Shown piece by piece: positions 38,535-47,363 of a DNA stretch of 64,000 bases. The DNA is from Neiella holothuriorum. GTDB lineage: Bacteria > Pseudomonadota > Gammaproteobacteria > Enterobacterales > Neiellaceae. The translations under genes and the position numbers were made by a program. Numbering within the stretch: position 1 is the first letter of the stretch; every line of letters begins with the position of its first letter. The notes under the pieces are model-generated. The model was not told where the DNA came from and did not search any database. It saw only the letters and a list, made by a program, of their open reading frames with translations. The stretch covers positions 1 to 64,000 of the forward strand of contig NZ_JAHZSS010000008.1 in NCBI RefSeq assembly GCF_019457915.1, written 5' to 3'.

Positions 38535-38900
38535 ATGAAAGCGATGGTTTTAGGAGCCGCATTGGTGTCAATGAGTTCGGTTGTGGTGGCGGAAGAAGCT
38601 CTATTAACGGAAGACTTAATTCGCTTAGCAGGTGAAGCAAAGTACATTAGCATCGACTGTGGTATGCCGCTTGATAAAGAAAAGTTCATGGACTTAACCA
38701 AACTTTATGCCTTTAAAGAAGGCTATAGCCCAGACACTGAAGTTAACTGGGAACACATCAAGCTGGAATCCCATAAATACTACATGCAAATGAAGGAAGA
38801 CTTGCCTGGAGCCCAACAAGGTTGTGATAGCTTGAAAGAGCAATTCAAAGAAATTTTACCTCAGCTCCAGAAGAAGCCACCCCTTGAGCTTGAGCTATAA
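38535..38900 (+). CDS. Small secreted hypothetical protein
   Basis: A 121-residue protein with an AAAGGAAAA ribosome site and a signal peptide (about 1-19, ending VVVAEE). The mature part is mostly helical and charged. It has two cysteines (in SIDCGMP and QQGCDSL) that could form a disulfide. No family is recognised. It stands alone after alr, with its own upstream region and a very strong terminator at 38913, which suggests high expression. Confidence 0.7.
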   Translation: MKAMVLGAALVSMSSVVVAEEALLTEDLIRLAGEAKYISIDCGMPLDKEKFMDLTKLYAFKEGYSPDTEVNWEHIKLESHKYYMQMKEDLPGAQQGCDSLKEQFKEILPQLQKKPPLELEL

Positions 38901-38912
38901 CGCTTAACGCCT

Positions 38913-38955
38913 GCACAAAAAAAGCCAGTATCTAAGATGCAGGCTTTTTTTGTGC
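38913..38955 (+). terminator. Strong terminator of the small secreted protein gene
   Basis: The arms GCACAAAAAAAGCC and GGCTTTTTTTGTGC are perfectly complementary over 14 bases around a 15-base loop. It lies between convergent genes. Confidence 0.85.
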
Positions 38956-38989
38956 CGTAACGGCACCGCGATGTACTGGATAGGCTGGA

Positions 38990-39421
38990 TTATTGCTCTT
39001 GTACCGTGATGATCAAGCGCCGACCCAAAGCGTGATCGCGGTGCTCACCCAAGTAAATGCCTTGCCAGGTGCCGAGGGCCAATCTGCCTTGGCGAACTGG
39101 AATGGTGACACTGGCACCAAGAATTGATGCCTTTAAGTGAGCCGGCATGTCATCGGGGCCTTCATAAGTATGCTGATAGTAAGGCGCGTTTTGCGGCACC
39201 ATTTGATTGAAATGACGCTCAAAATCGCCGCGCACCGTCGGGTCGGCGTTTTCATTGAGGGTCAACGATGCCGAGCTGTGCTGAATAAACACATGGCACA
39301 AGCCCATGGTGACATGACGTAGCGCCGGAATGGCATTTTCTACTTCGTGGGTGATGAGGTGGAAGCCACGTTGATAAGCGGGTAGCTGCAACTCTTGTTG
39401 CAGCCAGGTGCTATTTGTCAA
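38990..39421 (-). CDS. yjbQ: YjbQ family (UPF0047) protein
   Basis: A 143-residue protein of the YjbQ family, some members of which show a weak thiamin-phosphate synthase activity. The conserved GLCHVFIQHSSASLTLNENADP block (near residues 40-62), the HLKASILGASVTIP segment and the C-terminal GTWQGIYLGEHRDH are present. These include the His and Glu residues of the presumed active site. Its start overlaps the end of the cheX-like gene by 11 bases, so the two are probably translated together, although no functional link is known. Confidence 0.92.
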   Translation of the reverse strand: MTNSTWLQQELQLPAYQRGFHLITHEVENAIPALRHVTMGLCHVFIQHSSASLTLNENADPTVRGDFERHFNQMVPQNAPYYQHTYEGPDDMPAHLKASILGASVTIPVRQGRLALGTWQGIYLGEHRDHALGRRLIITVQEQ

Positions 39422-39875
39422 AGCAGATCTCTAGGTATGCTTTGCCAGCATCACAGGTAAACGGCAGGATCAGTTTTGGGCCCTTGGCTTTATGAGTAAT
39501 GGTATGCGCGGGTCCGGAAACGACGGCAGGTGTGGCCATGTCAAAGTCATAGCCTTTATCTGCCAATAGGTTTTTGGCTCCACCGGTGACCATGTTGGTG
39601 ATCTCGCCAACCATGTCGGTCACTTCTTCGTTAATTGACGTTGGGCGCTCACCGAGCATCCGTTGCATGATTTCAAATGCCGTTTCCTGCTCGAAGCTGA
39701 TAGAAAACGAGCCTTTCGTTTGTGGCCCAATCATGCCAATGAGACCTGAAACATCGCCTCGGGCTACTTCGTCACGCTTTAAGCCTGGCTTGCCTGGAGT
39801 GAGTTCCAGATTGGCCATGGTGGTTAAAACGTTCTGCAGCGACGTCAAAAAGGGGTTAATAAATTCGGCGTTCAT
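39411..39875 (-). CDS. cheX: CheX-like chemotaxis phosphatase
   Basis: A 154-residue protein with the CheX fold. CheX removes phosphate from CheY-type receivers using the ExxN motif, here E91 and N94 in GEITNMVTGGAK. The upstream KGSFSISFEQETAFEIMQRMLGE and the C-terminal beta strands match the family. No other chemotaxis gene is near, so its receiver partner must be coded elsewhere. It is translationally linked to yjbQ. Confidence 0.88.
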   Translation of the reverse strand: MNAEFINPFLTSLQNVLTTMANLELTPGKPGLKRDEVARGDVSGLIGMIGPQTKGSFSISFEQETAFEIMQRMLGERPTSINEEVTDMVGEITNMVTGGAKNLLADKGYDFDMATPAVVSGPAHTITHKAKGPKLILPFTCDAGKAYLEICFDK

Positions 39876-40254
39876 TGAGCGGGGCTTCCCTATGTCATGT
39901 CCGATAGGAGAAAAACAAACAATCTTGGCTAGTAGCTAAGATGAACAATACACCGGATTCTAATACGAATTAAAGCTTTGACAACTGTTGGTTGGCATCA
40001 TTCTGCAATGCTTTGTTTGGGGTCACATCTATTCATAAAGTTCGGGCCCAAATTGAAGCATTTCTGGACAATTCCCTACAAACCTCTGCGGACTATCTTG
40101 TGGCTGAGTTTGTCATGCCATCAATCATGGCGTTTTTAATCCGATTAGCGTGATCTTCGCCGCTATTTTCCTTCACAAATTATTAACATATTGCTTCTAG
40201 TTTCAGATGGATGAGCGACAATGTTTAGTGGGATTAACGGTCAAGGTAAAAAGG
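39876..40254. other. Intergenic region before the binding-protein triplet
   Basis: About 380 bases between the divergent cheX and the first triplet gene. A short wobble hairpin (CTTGGCT / AGCTAAG) lies near 39924-39940, without a T run. A TTGACA at 39977 lacks a good -10 at the right distance. I see no gene or clear regulatory site. Confidence 0.4.
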
Positions 40255-41187
40255 ATGGCTCGGCACCGGTTGATTAATAGTCTTGCTCTTTCACACATCG
40301 CAGGCTTGCTTAGCAGTTTATTGTTATGGGGATGCTTGTCGGGTTACGTCATTGCTGAAGGCGTCATGAAAGTCACCATGAGTGAAACTCGAGCCGTGGA
40401 TGATCCGCGACGGATGCATATTCTGCAAGTCTTGGACGAAGCGATGAAAGCTTCGGAAGACCAATTCGGACCATACTTTATTGAAATAACCGACACCAGA
40501 CTCCGAGAGCAGCGCGCTGTTGTGCGATTGGAATCTGGCACCGTTGAAAATGTTCATTTTGGATTGACCTCAAAGGAGCTTGAGCGTCGCCTACTTCCCA
40601 TTCGCATCCCTATTCGTATGGGCGTGCTGAATTATCGATTGTTATTGATACACAAAGATGAGCAAGCTCGATTCGCCAACATCAAAACGCTCGAGCAGCT
40701 TAAGCAATTAAAAATAGGCTTAGGGGCACATTGGGTCACAAGGCAAGTCTTAGAGCCGCAAGGGTTTGAAGTTGTCCCGAGCACTACGTCGACCGGGCTA
40801 GGGTTATTCAAAATGCTGAATAACAAACGCTTTGACTATACCGTACGCGGCCCCCATGAAGTGTTTCATGAGTTAGAGCGCTTCAAGTTAGATGCGCCGG
40901 ATATCATGATTGAGCCCAATTTAGCGCTACATATCGTTGCACCCTATTACTTGTTTGTTAGCCCGAAAGAGCCGGAGCTGGCTAAACGCATTGAAGCTGG
41001 GCTCGTTGCACTGAACGAATCCGGTCGTTTAAGAGAATTATTTTTAAAGTATCACCAGCGTGATATTGGCCAAGCACATATCGAGCAGCGCCATATCATC
41101 CAGATCCCCAATCCGTTATTGCCAGAAGGGACTCCGCTGAGCGATAGCGAATTATGGTTCTGGCCGTTAAAACAAACGGCGCATTGA
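40255..41187 (+). CDS. Periplasmic binding-protein-like paralog 1
   Basis: A 310-residue protein starting at ATG 40255 with AAGGTA six bases upstream; an in-frame ATG at 40207 is possible. A hydrophobic signal region ends near residue 36. The rest has the type 2 periplasmic binding-protein pattern, with a middle block (LIHKDEQARFANIKTLEQL, then GLGAHWVTRQVLEPQGF) and FDYTVRGPHE. It shares about half its residues with the two genes that follow. There is no permease or ATPase gene nearby, so it may be a sensor or orphan receptor rather than a transport component. Ligand unknown. Confidence 0.78.
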   Translation: MARHRLINSLALSHIAGLLSSLLLWGCLSGYVIAEGVMKVTMSETRAVDDPRRMHILQVLDEAMKASEDQFGPYFIEITDTRLREQRAVVRLESGTVENVHFGLTSKELERRLLPIRIPIRMGVLNYRLLLIHKDEQARFANIKTLEQLKQLKIGLGAHWVTRQVLEPQGFEVVPSTTSTGLGLFKMLNNKRFDYTVRGPHEVFHELERFKLDAPDIMIEPNLALHIVAPYYLFVSPKEPELAKRIEAGLVALNESGRLRELFLKYHQRDIGQAHIEQRHIIQIPNPLLPEGTPLSDSELWFWPLKQTAH

Positions 41188-41194
41188 GCGGCAC

Positions 41195-41254
41195 AATATC
41201 GAACGCAATAATATCGAACGTAACTATATCGAACGTAACTATATCTAGCGCAAC
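41195..41254 (+). repeat. Four tandem 15-bp repeats between triplet genes 1 and 2
   Basis: Four head-to-tail units of the form WATATCGAACGTAAC: 41195-41209, 41210-41224, 41225-41239 and 41240-41254. The units differ at one to four positions. They start eight bases after the stop codon of paralog 1 and do not occur in the spacer between paralogs 2 and 3. Confidence 0.9.
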
Positions 41255-41346
41255 AATAGTGATCAGCAGGGCAGGCTGAGCACTCAGTAACAATCCGCAA
41301 AGAAAGGGAAATTCTGACGGAGCAACAACGTGAGGATTTAGCTTTT

Positions 41347-42285
41347 ATGGCGTCATTAGCAAAATTCACGAACTGTGTTCAACAGACAGCAAAGAGGCAA
41401 GTCAAAGCCATTGTGGTGGTGTGCAGCATGTTGTTGACCAACGCTTGGGCTGAGCTGCCAATGACCAAGGTGTTGATGAGCGACGCGCGTGCGCCGAATG
41501 ATATACGCCTGATGTACAAGCTCAATGTGATTACCGAATCGCTAGAGCTGACCGAAGAAGAATACGGGCCATTTGAACTTTTCATCAATACCGGTCGAAT
41601 GAAAAATGAACGAGCGGTTCGCCGCCTCGAATCGGGGGGCGCTGAAAATATTCACTTTGGCCTGACCTCATTAGAGCTAGAGCAACGCCTGATCCCAATT
41701 CGCATTCCGATCCGTATGGGCGCCCTTAATTATCGTTTATTACTGATCCATAAAAATGATTTGGAAAAATTTGCGCAGGTCAAAACCTTAGAGCAGCTAA
41801 AGAAACTTCAAGTTGGCTTAGGAGCCCACTGGGTGACTCGCAAAGTGTTGGAGCCTGAGGGGTTTAAAGTCATTCCCAGCAATACCTATGAAGGTTTGTT
41901 CAAAATGCTGGAGATGGGGCGATACGATTACACCATTCGTGGGCCGCACGAAATCTACGGTGAGTTAGAATTATTCCGAGACGAAGCACCGAATATGGTG
42001 ATTGAGCCCACCTTGGCGCTGCATATCGTTGCGCCTTTCTATATTTTTGTCAGCCCCCATGAACCGGTATTGGCGGAGCGGATAGAAAAAGGCTTGTCGA
42101 ATATGGTCCATTCGGGCCGGCTGCGTGAAATGTTTTTAGATCATTACCAAGATCACATTGAGAAAGCACAAATTCCACAACGTAATATAATTCATGTGCC
42201 GAATCGCTTACTGCCAAATGAAACGCCTATCGGTGACGATGCACTGTGGTTTTGGCCGGCGGAGCTAAACGCAAATCAAAATTGA
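41347..42285 (+). CDS. Periplasmic binding-protein-like paralog 2
   Basis: A 312-residue paralog of the preceding gene. The signal peptide ends near ANAWAELP (about residue 36). It keeps every conserved block: a short start motif (MSDARAPND), ENIHFGLTS, IRIPIRMGALNYRLLLIHK, LKKLQVGLGAHWVTRKVLEP and YDYTIRGPHE. The C-terminal NRLLPNETP-x-GDDALWFWP end is also shared. A TGAGGA ribosome site lies about 10 bases upstream. Ligand and partner are unknown. Confidence 0.8.
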   Translation: MASLAKFTNCVQQTAKRQVKAIVVVCSMLLTNAWAELPMTKVLMSDARAPNDIRLMYKLNVITESLELTEEEYGPFELFINTGRMKNERAVRRLESGGAENIHFGLTSLELEQRLIPIRIPIRMGALNYRLLLIHKNDLEKFAQVKTLEQLKKLQVGLGAHWVTRKVLEPEGFKVIPSNTYEGLFKMLEMGRYDYTIRGPHEIYGELELFRDEAPNMVIEPTLALHIVAPFYIFVSPHEPVLAERIEKGLSNMVHSGRLREMFLDHYQDHIEKAQIPQRNIIHVPNRLLPNETPIGDDALWFWPAELNANQN

Positions 42286-42325
42286 GCGAACAGCTGGATG
42301 TGGTGGACTTAAGGGGAATCAGAGT

Positions 42326-43273
42326 TTGAGTTGTTTCTGTTGGCGAGCATTAATCGGCAACCAGGGGATTATCAACCACTGGGTCAAGCTCGTGCTTGCG
42401 CTTATGACGATTTGGCTGCCAGCTGCACACAGCGCCGATAGCCAAGACGTTATGGTGATTCGTTTAAATGATGCTTGGGTGGCCAGTGATCCTCGGCTCG
42501 CCTACAAGCAGAAAGTTTTAGCTGAAGCGTTAGAAGTTACCAAGGCCGAATTTGGTCCTTATGAAATTCGATTCCGCGAGAGCCGAATAAGTAACGAACG
42601 TGCGATTCAGCACATGGAGGCCGGAGGCCCAGAAAACGTATTTTTTGGCCTCACCTCGAATCAACTTGAGCGCCGTTTAACACCAATCCGAGTGCCGGTA
42701 CGGATGGGGATCCATAACTACCGTTTGTTGTTGATTCACAAAGATGATCAGAGCAAATTTGGTCAAGTCAAAACTCTGGAGCAATTAAAACAACTTAAGT
42801 TAGGCGTTGGCTCAAACTGGATGATGCGTAAAGTCGTTGAGCCGCAAGGGTTTCCAACCATCGCGAGCAATACGTATGAAGGGCTTTTTAAGATGCTCGA
42901 AACCAAGCGCTTTGATTATACGGTGCGGGGTGTTCACGAAATCTTTGTTGAGATGAATCGATTTGCCGACATAGCCCCCAACATCATGATTGAACCGACG
43001 ATCATTCTCCATAATGTGGCGCCATTTTACTTTTTTGTTAGCCCCCACGAACCAGAGTTGACTCGCCGCTTAACACTGGGCTTTAATCGGCTGGCTGAAT
43101 CGGGCCATTTGCGTGACATCTTCTTGGAGTTTAACGATGACTTTATTGATATGGCCAATATTGAAAATCGCCATATTATTCATGTGCCTAATCAACTGTT
43201 GCCGGAACAAACGCCACTCGATGTTGAACACTACTGGATCTGGCCTGCGACGTTGAAGCTCAACAAGAATTAA
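42326..43273 (+). CDS. Periplasmic binding-protein-like paralog 3
   Basis: The third copy, 315 residues, starting with TTG at 42326 and an AAGGGG site nine bases upstream. The signal peptide ends near AAHSAD (about residue 37). It is the most diverged of the three: the GPHE motif is GVHE, GLGAHW is GVGSNW, and the end is HYWIWP. The overall fold blocks are kept. It lies 40 bases after paralog 2, so these two are probably one transcript. The changed residues fall in the likely ligand cleft and could mean a different ligand. Confidence 0.8.
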   Translation: MSCFCWRALIGNQGIINHWVKLVLALMTIWLPAAHSADSQDVMVIRLNDAWVASDPRLAYKQKVLAEALEVTKAEFGPYEIRFRESRISNERAIQHMEAGGPENVFFGLTSNQLERRLTPIRVPVRMGIHNYRLLLIHKDDQSKFGQVKTLEQLKQLKLGVGSNWMMRKVVEPQGFPTIASNTYEGLFKMLETKRFDYTVRGVHEIFVEMNRFADIAPNIMIEPTIILHNVAPFYFFVSPHEPELTRRLTLGFNRLAESGHLRDIFLEFNDDFIDMANIENRHIIHVPNQLLPEQTPLDVEHYWIWPATLKLNKN

Positions 43274-43519
43274 CGAATTAACCCGATAGATAATGGGGCG
43301 TTATGTTGGTGCGTAAGCGGGCTTTTATGTTCATCCTTGGTGCAATAATACCTGTACCCCTAACTTTCTTGATGGCTGCTGCTGTCCCTCAACGCCCTTT
43401 CCTACAAGGCAAAAACTGTATTGGCTTACTTTTTGGCACATGCTTTGCCTTTTAATTCATTAACGCATGAGAGAACTATCTCCGCTGCTCGATCAGCGTT
43501 GACCACAATTTGAAAAATA

Positions 43520-43627
43520 GACATCTAGGGTTCCGGCTGATGCCATATCAGTGACTGGTCCGAGAGTTGTCAACCTCACCGCACGATAAGTAATGAGGTC
43601 ACACGGAGGGACAAAAGCCCGGGAGAA
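43520..43627 (+). ncRNA. Guanidine-I riboswitch (ykkC aptamer)
   Basis: The conserved ykkC blocks appear in order and at the usual spacing: CTAGGGTTCCGG (43525-43536), ACTGGTCCGAGAG (43554-43566), a variable stem (CCTCACC/TAATGAGGT), and ACACGGAGGGACAAAAGCCC then GGGAGA (43601-43626). The aptamer binds guanidinium and turns on guanidine export or degradation genes. It lies about 115 bases before the first gene of the guanidine operon. Class assigned by consensus recall; a covariance-model search was not possible here. Confidence 0.95.
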
Positions 43628-43650
43628 CGACCATAGGTCATGGTTTCTCT
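43622..43650 (+). promoter_or_regulatory. Hairpin overlapping the 3' edge of the guanidine-I aptamer
   Basis: The arms GAGAA..ACCAT and ATGGT..TTCTC can pair around AGGTC. The 5' arm shares the aptamer's final GGGAGA, so ligand-bound aptamer and hairpin would exclude one another, as expected of an expression platform. No strong T run follows, so the mechanism (termination or other) is not clear. Confidence 0.45.
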
Positions 43651-43743
43651 CGCGCGACAAGTTTCTTTGGGTGAGCTCGTACTGCACATCCAACTGTAAA
43701 AACCGAAAACTAAATCCAAAACTAAACCAAGGTGAGGTTAGTG

Positions 43744-44826
43744 ATGTTGAAAACCCTTCGTACCGTCAAAAAAGCTGCGGCCGTTGTACTGGCCAGTTTC
43801 ATTGCCATTGCTGGCTCAACTCAGGCTGCTCAAGCCGAAGAAAAAACCGAATTCAAATTAGCATGGACTATTTATGTTGGCTGGATGCCTTGGGATTACG
43901 GTGCTGCGTCCGGCATTGTTGATAAGTGGGCCGACAAGTACGGCATCAAAATCGATGTGGTGCAGGTCAACGACTATGTTGAGTCAATTAACCAGTACAC
44001 CGCAGGCCAATTTGACGCCACCGTGATGACCAACATGGACGCGCTGACAATTCCTGCTGCTAGTGGTGTCGATTCAACGGCGTTGATCGTCGGTGATTTC
44101 TCCAATGGTAACGATGGTGTGGTGCTCAAAGGTAAAAAATCACTCAAAGACATCAAAGGCCAGAACGTTAACTTGGTTGAGTTGAGCGTTTCCCACTACC
44201 TGTTAGCCCGTGGCTTAGAGTCGGTTGGTATGAGCGAACGTGACGTCACGGTGGTTAATACGTCTGATGCGGATCTAGTGGCTGCATTTACCACCAGCGA
44301 TGTGACCGCAGTGACTACCTGGAACCCGCTGCTGAGTGAAATTATCTCGATGCCGAATAACTCCAAGGTTTTTGATTCGTCAATGATTCCTGGTGAGATC
44401 ATCGATTTGCTGGTAGTGAACACTGAGACCCTCGCTGCCAATCCAAAATTAGGTAAAGCACTGACCGGTGCTTGGTATGAAATTCTCGCAACTATGTCTG
44501 CTGGCGATGACGCTGCCGCCAAAGCCAAGACCTTTATGGCTGAAGCGTCAGGTACTGATTTAGCAGGCTATGAAGCGCAACTGGCCTCAACCAAAATGTT
44601 CTACACCCCTGCCGAAGCGGTAGCCTTTACCACCAGCGCCAAGCTAACCGAAACCATGCAAAAAGTGAGTGAGTTTTCATTCGAACACGGCTTGCTAGGT
44701 GAGGGCGCGCCAGATGCCGGTTTCATTGGCATTGAAACGCCCGCCGGTGTGTTTGGCGACAAAGGCAACATCAAGCTTCGCTTTGACCCAAGCTACATGA
44801 CCATGGCTGCCAAAGGCGCACTGTAA
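43744..44826 (+). CDS. ABC transporter substrate-binding protein, guanidine/urea-carboxylase region
   Basis: A 360-residue periplasmic binding protein of the NMT1/SsuA kind, matching the family found beside urea carboxylase genes (TIGR03427-like). I start it at ATG 43744, with AGGTGAGG upstream. A signal peptide spans about 1-32 (ending QAAQAEE). The mature start FKLAWTIYVGWMPWDYG is typical. It should deliver guanidine, or a related compound, to the permease and ATPase that follow. It is the first gene after the guanidine-I riboswitch, 73 bases before the permease. Confidence 0.9.
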   Translation: MLKTLRTVKKAAAVVLASFIAIAGSTQAAQAEEKTEFKLAWTIYVGWMPWDYGAASGIVDKWADKYGIKIDVVQVNDYVESINQYTAGQFDATVMTNMDALTIPAASGVDSTALIVGDFSNGNDGVVLKGKKSLKDIKGQNVNLVELSVSHYLLARGLESVGMSERDVTVVNTSDADLVAAFTTSDVTAVTTWNPLLSEIISMPNNSKVFDSSMIPGEIIDLLVVNTETLAANPKLGKALTGAWYEILATMSAGDDAAAKAKTFMAEASGTDLAGYEAQLASTKMFYTPAEAVAFTTSAKLTETMQKVSEFSFEHGLLGEGAPDAGFIGIETPAGVFGDKGNIKLRFDPSYMTMAAKGAL

Positions 44827-44899
44827 CATTAGCTGATTGTCATGCTCAGCCACGCTGTTGGCTGGGCAATTCCACTGAGCTGTCTATCCAGAGGTGCCT

Positions 44900-45730
44900 A
44901 TGACGCGCATCATCAATCGAACACCTAATCGATACGGCCGTATCCTACTCGGAATCTTGCCGTTCGCCATCTTGCTGTTGTTCTACTTATCTGCATCGGA
45001 TGCCCGCTTGGCGGAAAACCCCAATGACAAGTTGTTACCGGCGTTTAGCAGTTTTGCCGAGGCGATTGAACGCATGGCGTTTGAGCCGAGCAAGCGCACC
45101 GGTGAATACCTCATGTGGCAGGATACCGGTGCTAGTTTGGCTCGCTTGGCCATGGGCGTTGGCATCAGCGGTTTAATTGGTCTGATTATCGGCATTGGCA
45201 ATGGCATGGTGCCTTACATGCGCTCGCCGTTGTCGCCGCTGGTTACCGCGCTGTCACTGATCCCGCCGATGGCAATCTTGCCGATTTTGTTCATTGTGTT
45301 TGGCTTAGGTGAGTTGTCAAAAGTGGTGCTCATTGTCATCGGCATTAGCCCCATCATTATTCGCGATTTACAGCTGCGAACCGACGCCCTCCCAAACGAA
45401 CAGTTACTCAAGGCGCAAACCTTAGGCGGCAATAGTTGGCAAATCATTGTGCGAGTGGTGCTACCGCAAATCATGCCGAGATTGATTGAGGCGGTGCGAC
45501 TAACTCTAGGTAGTGCTTGGTTGTTCCTGATCGCGGCGGAAGCCATTGCTGCCACAGAAGGGTTGGGCTACCGCATCTTCTTGGTACGTCGTTACCTTTC
45601 AATGGATGTGATTTTGCCTTACGTGCTGTGGATTACCGCGCTGGCATTTGCCATGGACTGGTCGCTCAAGCGGTTGTCGCTGCTGGCGTTCCCTTGGTAT
45701 CACAAAGAACAGGGGAGTCGTGATGACTGA
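44900..45730 (+). CDS. ABC transporter permease, guanidine operon
   Basis: A 276-residue inner-membrane permease with about six membrane segments. Start at ATG 44900, five bases after GAGG. The EAA loop that contacts the ATPase is visible in the stretch around LGGNSWQIIVRVVLPQIMPR and in EAIAATEGLGYRIF. Its last eight bases overlap the start of the ATPase gene, so the two are coupled. By context it moves guanidine into the cytoplasm. Confidence 0.92.
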   Translation: MTRIINRTPNRYGRILLGILPFAILLLFYLSASDARLAENPNDKLLPAFSSFAEAIERMAFEPSKRTGEYLMWQDTGASLARLAMGVGISGLIGLIIGIGNGMVPYMRSPLSPLVTALSLIPPMAILPILFIVFGLGELSKVVLIVIGISPIIIRDLQLRTDALPNEQLLKAQTLGGNSWQIIVRVVLPQIMPRLIEAVRLTLGSAWLFLIAAEAIAATEGLGYRIFLVRRYLSMDVILPYVLWITALAFAMDWSLKRLSLLAFPWYHKEQGSRDD

Positions 45731-46544
45731 TCAAAAACCAATCATTGAACTCAATAATGTGTGGAAAGAGTACGGCGACAACGTGGTGCTTGAGCGGCTC
45801 AATTTAAGCGTCAAAGCTGGCGAATTTGTCAGTATTGTTGGAGCTTCCGGCTGTGGTAAAACGACCTTTTTGAACTTGATGTTGGGCACGGAGCAAGCCT
45901 CGCGCGGTGAAATTTTGCTGGATGGCGCCCCGCTCAGTGCCGAGCCCGGTGTTGAACGCGGCATTGTGTTTCAGCGTTATTCCGTGTTTCCCCACATGAC
46001 GGCGTTGCAAAACTGCATGTTGGGTGATGAATTTAGCCGTTCATTGAGCGGCTTGTTGCTTGGTCGACTGGTTGGAAAAGCTAAGTCTGATGCCCGCGAC
46101 CGCGCCATGGCGATGCTTGAAAAAGTCGGTTTGGCCAATGCGGCCAATCGTTATCCAAGTGAATTGTCGGGTGGCATGCAGCAGCGTTTAGCGATTGCTC
46201 AGGCGTTACTCAAACAGCCGCGCATTCTGCTACTTGATGAGCCCTTCGGAGCGCTTGATCCTGGGATCCGCAAAGACATGCATGGCTTGATTGGTGAGCT
46301 GTGGCAAGAACAGCAACTCACGGTCTTTATGATCACGCACGACTTGAGTGAGGGCTTCCAACTTGGCAGTCGACTCTGGGTATTCGACAAGCTGCGTCAT
46401 GATCCGCAAGCGCCTGAGCGCTTTGGTGCTCAAGTCACCTTTGATATTCCGCTACACCATGATCATGCTTCAGCCGAGCAAATGAACGAACTGGTGACCT
46501 TGCCTGGCACGCCGCACATGGCCGCACTCAATAGCGCCTCGTAA
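45723..46544 (+). CDS. ABC transporter ATP-binding protein, guanidine operon
   Basis: A 273-residue ATPase starting at ATG 45723 (the longer frame from 45648 lies in the permease gene). Walker A GASGCGKTT is near residue 40, the Q loop in GIVFQRYSVFPH, the signature LSGGMQQR, Walker B ILLLDEPFGALD, and the switch His in VFMITHDLSE. It powers the permease coded just before it. A C-terminal extension of about 50 residues follows the nucleotide-binding domain. Confidence 0.93.
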   Translation: MTDQKPIIELNNVWKEYGDNVVLERLNLSVKAGEFVSIVGASGCGKTTFLNLMLGTEQASRGEILLDGAPLSAEPGVERGIVFQRYSVFPHMTALQNCMLGDEFSRSLSGLLLGRLVGKAKSDARDRAMAMLEKVGLANAANRYPSELSGGMQQRLAIAQALLKQPRILLLDEPFGALDPGIRKDMHGLIGELWQEQQLTVFMITHDLSEGFQLGSRLWVFDKLRHDPQAPERFGAQVTFDIPLHHDHASAEQMNELVTLPGTPHMAALNSAS

Positions 46545-46625
46545 GTACCTTCGCGCCGGAAGCTAACGTCAACCAAACACAGTGTTGCGCTGCGTCGAAT
46601 GGCGCAACCAATGGAGAATTTTTTT

Positions 46626-47351
46626 ATGGCCCAAGCAATTTTAACCGATCGGATACCTCCGGCCAGTCACTGGTCGATGGTGGTGCCGAAAGGTCACACC
46701 TTGGTACTCACTGATGTTGACGGTGGTGCCAACCTAAGCATGTTGTTCTACAACCCAAATAACTTATTAGAGCGCTACAACGCGCCAGACACGTTGAAGT
46801 GTCAGCACACCTTTAAATTAACCCAAGGGCATTGTTTGTACTCGGACATGGGACGAGTGTTTTGCTCAATTGTGCGTGATGATACCGGCTGGATTGATAC
46901 CGTTGCTGGCGTAGCCAATAAGGCAAAAACTGCTGCTAAGTGGGGCGAACGAGACTATCAGGCCGACCGCAACAACTGGAAGCAAAATGGTTATGACGCC
47001 TTATTGGTGGAAGTGGCCAAATATGGTCTGGGTAAGAAAGACCTCGCGGCAAATCTTAACCTGTTTAGCAAGGTTCACACGGATGCCGAAGGCAACCTCA
47101 AGTTTGCTGAAAATCACAGCAGCGCGGGTGATGTCATTGAGCTTCGTTTTGAGATGGATACCTTAGTGATGTTTACCACTTGCCCGCATCCGATGAACCC
47201 CGCCAGCGAATACCCTCGCCACTCGGTTGAAGTGAGCATGATCGAATCCGCTCCGGTAGCTGTCGATGATGATTGCTTAAATTCGCGGCCGGAAAACGCT
47301 CGTGGTTTTGAAAACAACCGTCGCTATTTAGCGGATCGCTGCTGTCACTAG
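46626..47351 (+). CDS. Carboxyguanidine deiminase subunit (urea carboxylase-associated protein UAAP1, DUF1989)
   Basis: A 241-residue protein of the DUF1989 family. Start at ATG 46626 with GGAG nine bases upstream; an in-frame ATG at 46599 is less likely. The conserved blocks include TLVLTDVDGGANLSMLFYN, LYSDMGRVFCSI and LNLFSKV, and the metal-site CPHPMNP cysteine/histidine segment near residue 190. These proteins were long called urea carboxylase-associated. Later work showed that the pair forms CgdAB, which removes an amino group from carboxyguanidine to give allophanate. Its partner starts 12 bases later. Confidence 0.9.
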   Translation: MAQAILTDRIPPASHWSMVVPKGHTLVLTDVDGGANLSMLFYNPNNLLERYNAPDTLKCQHTFKLTQGHCLYSDMGRVFCSIVRDDTGWIDTVAGVANKAKTAAKWGERDYQADRNNWKQNGYDALLVEVAKYGLGKKDLAANLNLFSKVHTDAEGNLKFAENHSSAGDVIELRFEMDTLVMFTTCPHPMNPASEYPRHSVEVSMIESAPVAVDDDCLNSRPENARGFENNRRYLADRCCH

Positions 47352-47363
47352 GAGTCCCAACCA

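Noticed and set aside
41195-41254. Possible CRISPR array
   Set aside because: The units are 15 bases with no spacers between them and there are no cas genes; this is a simple tandem repeat.
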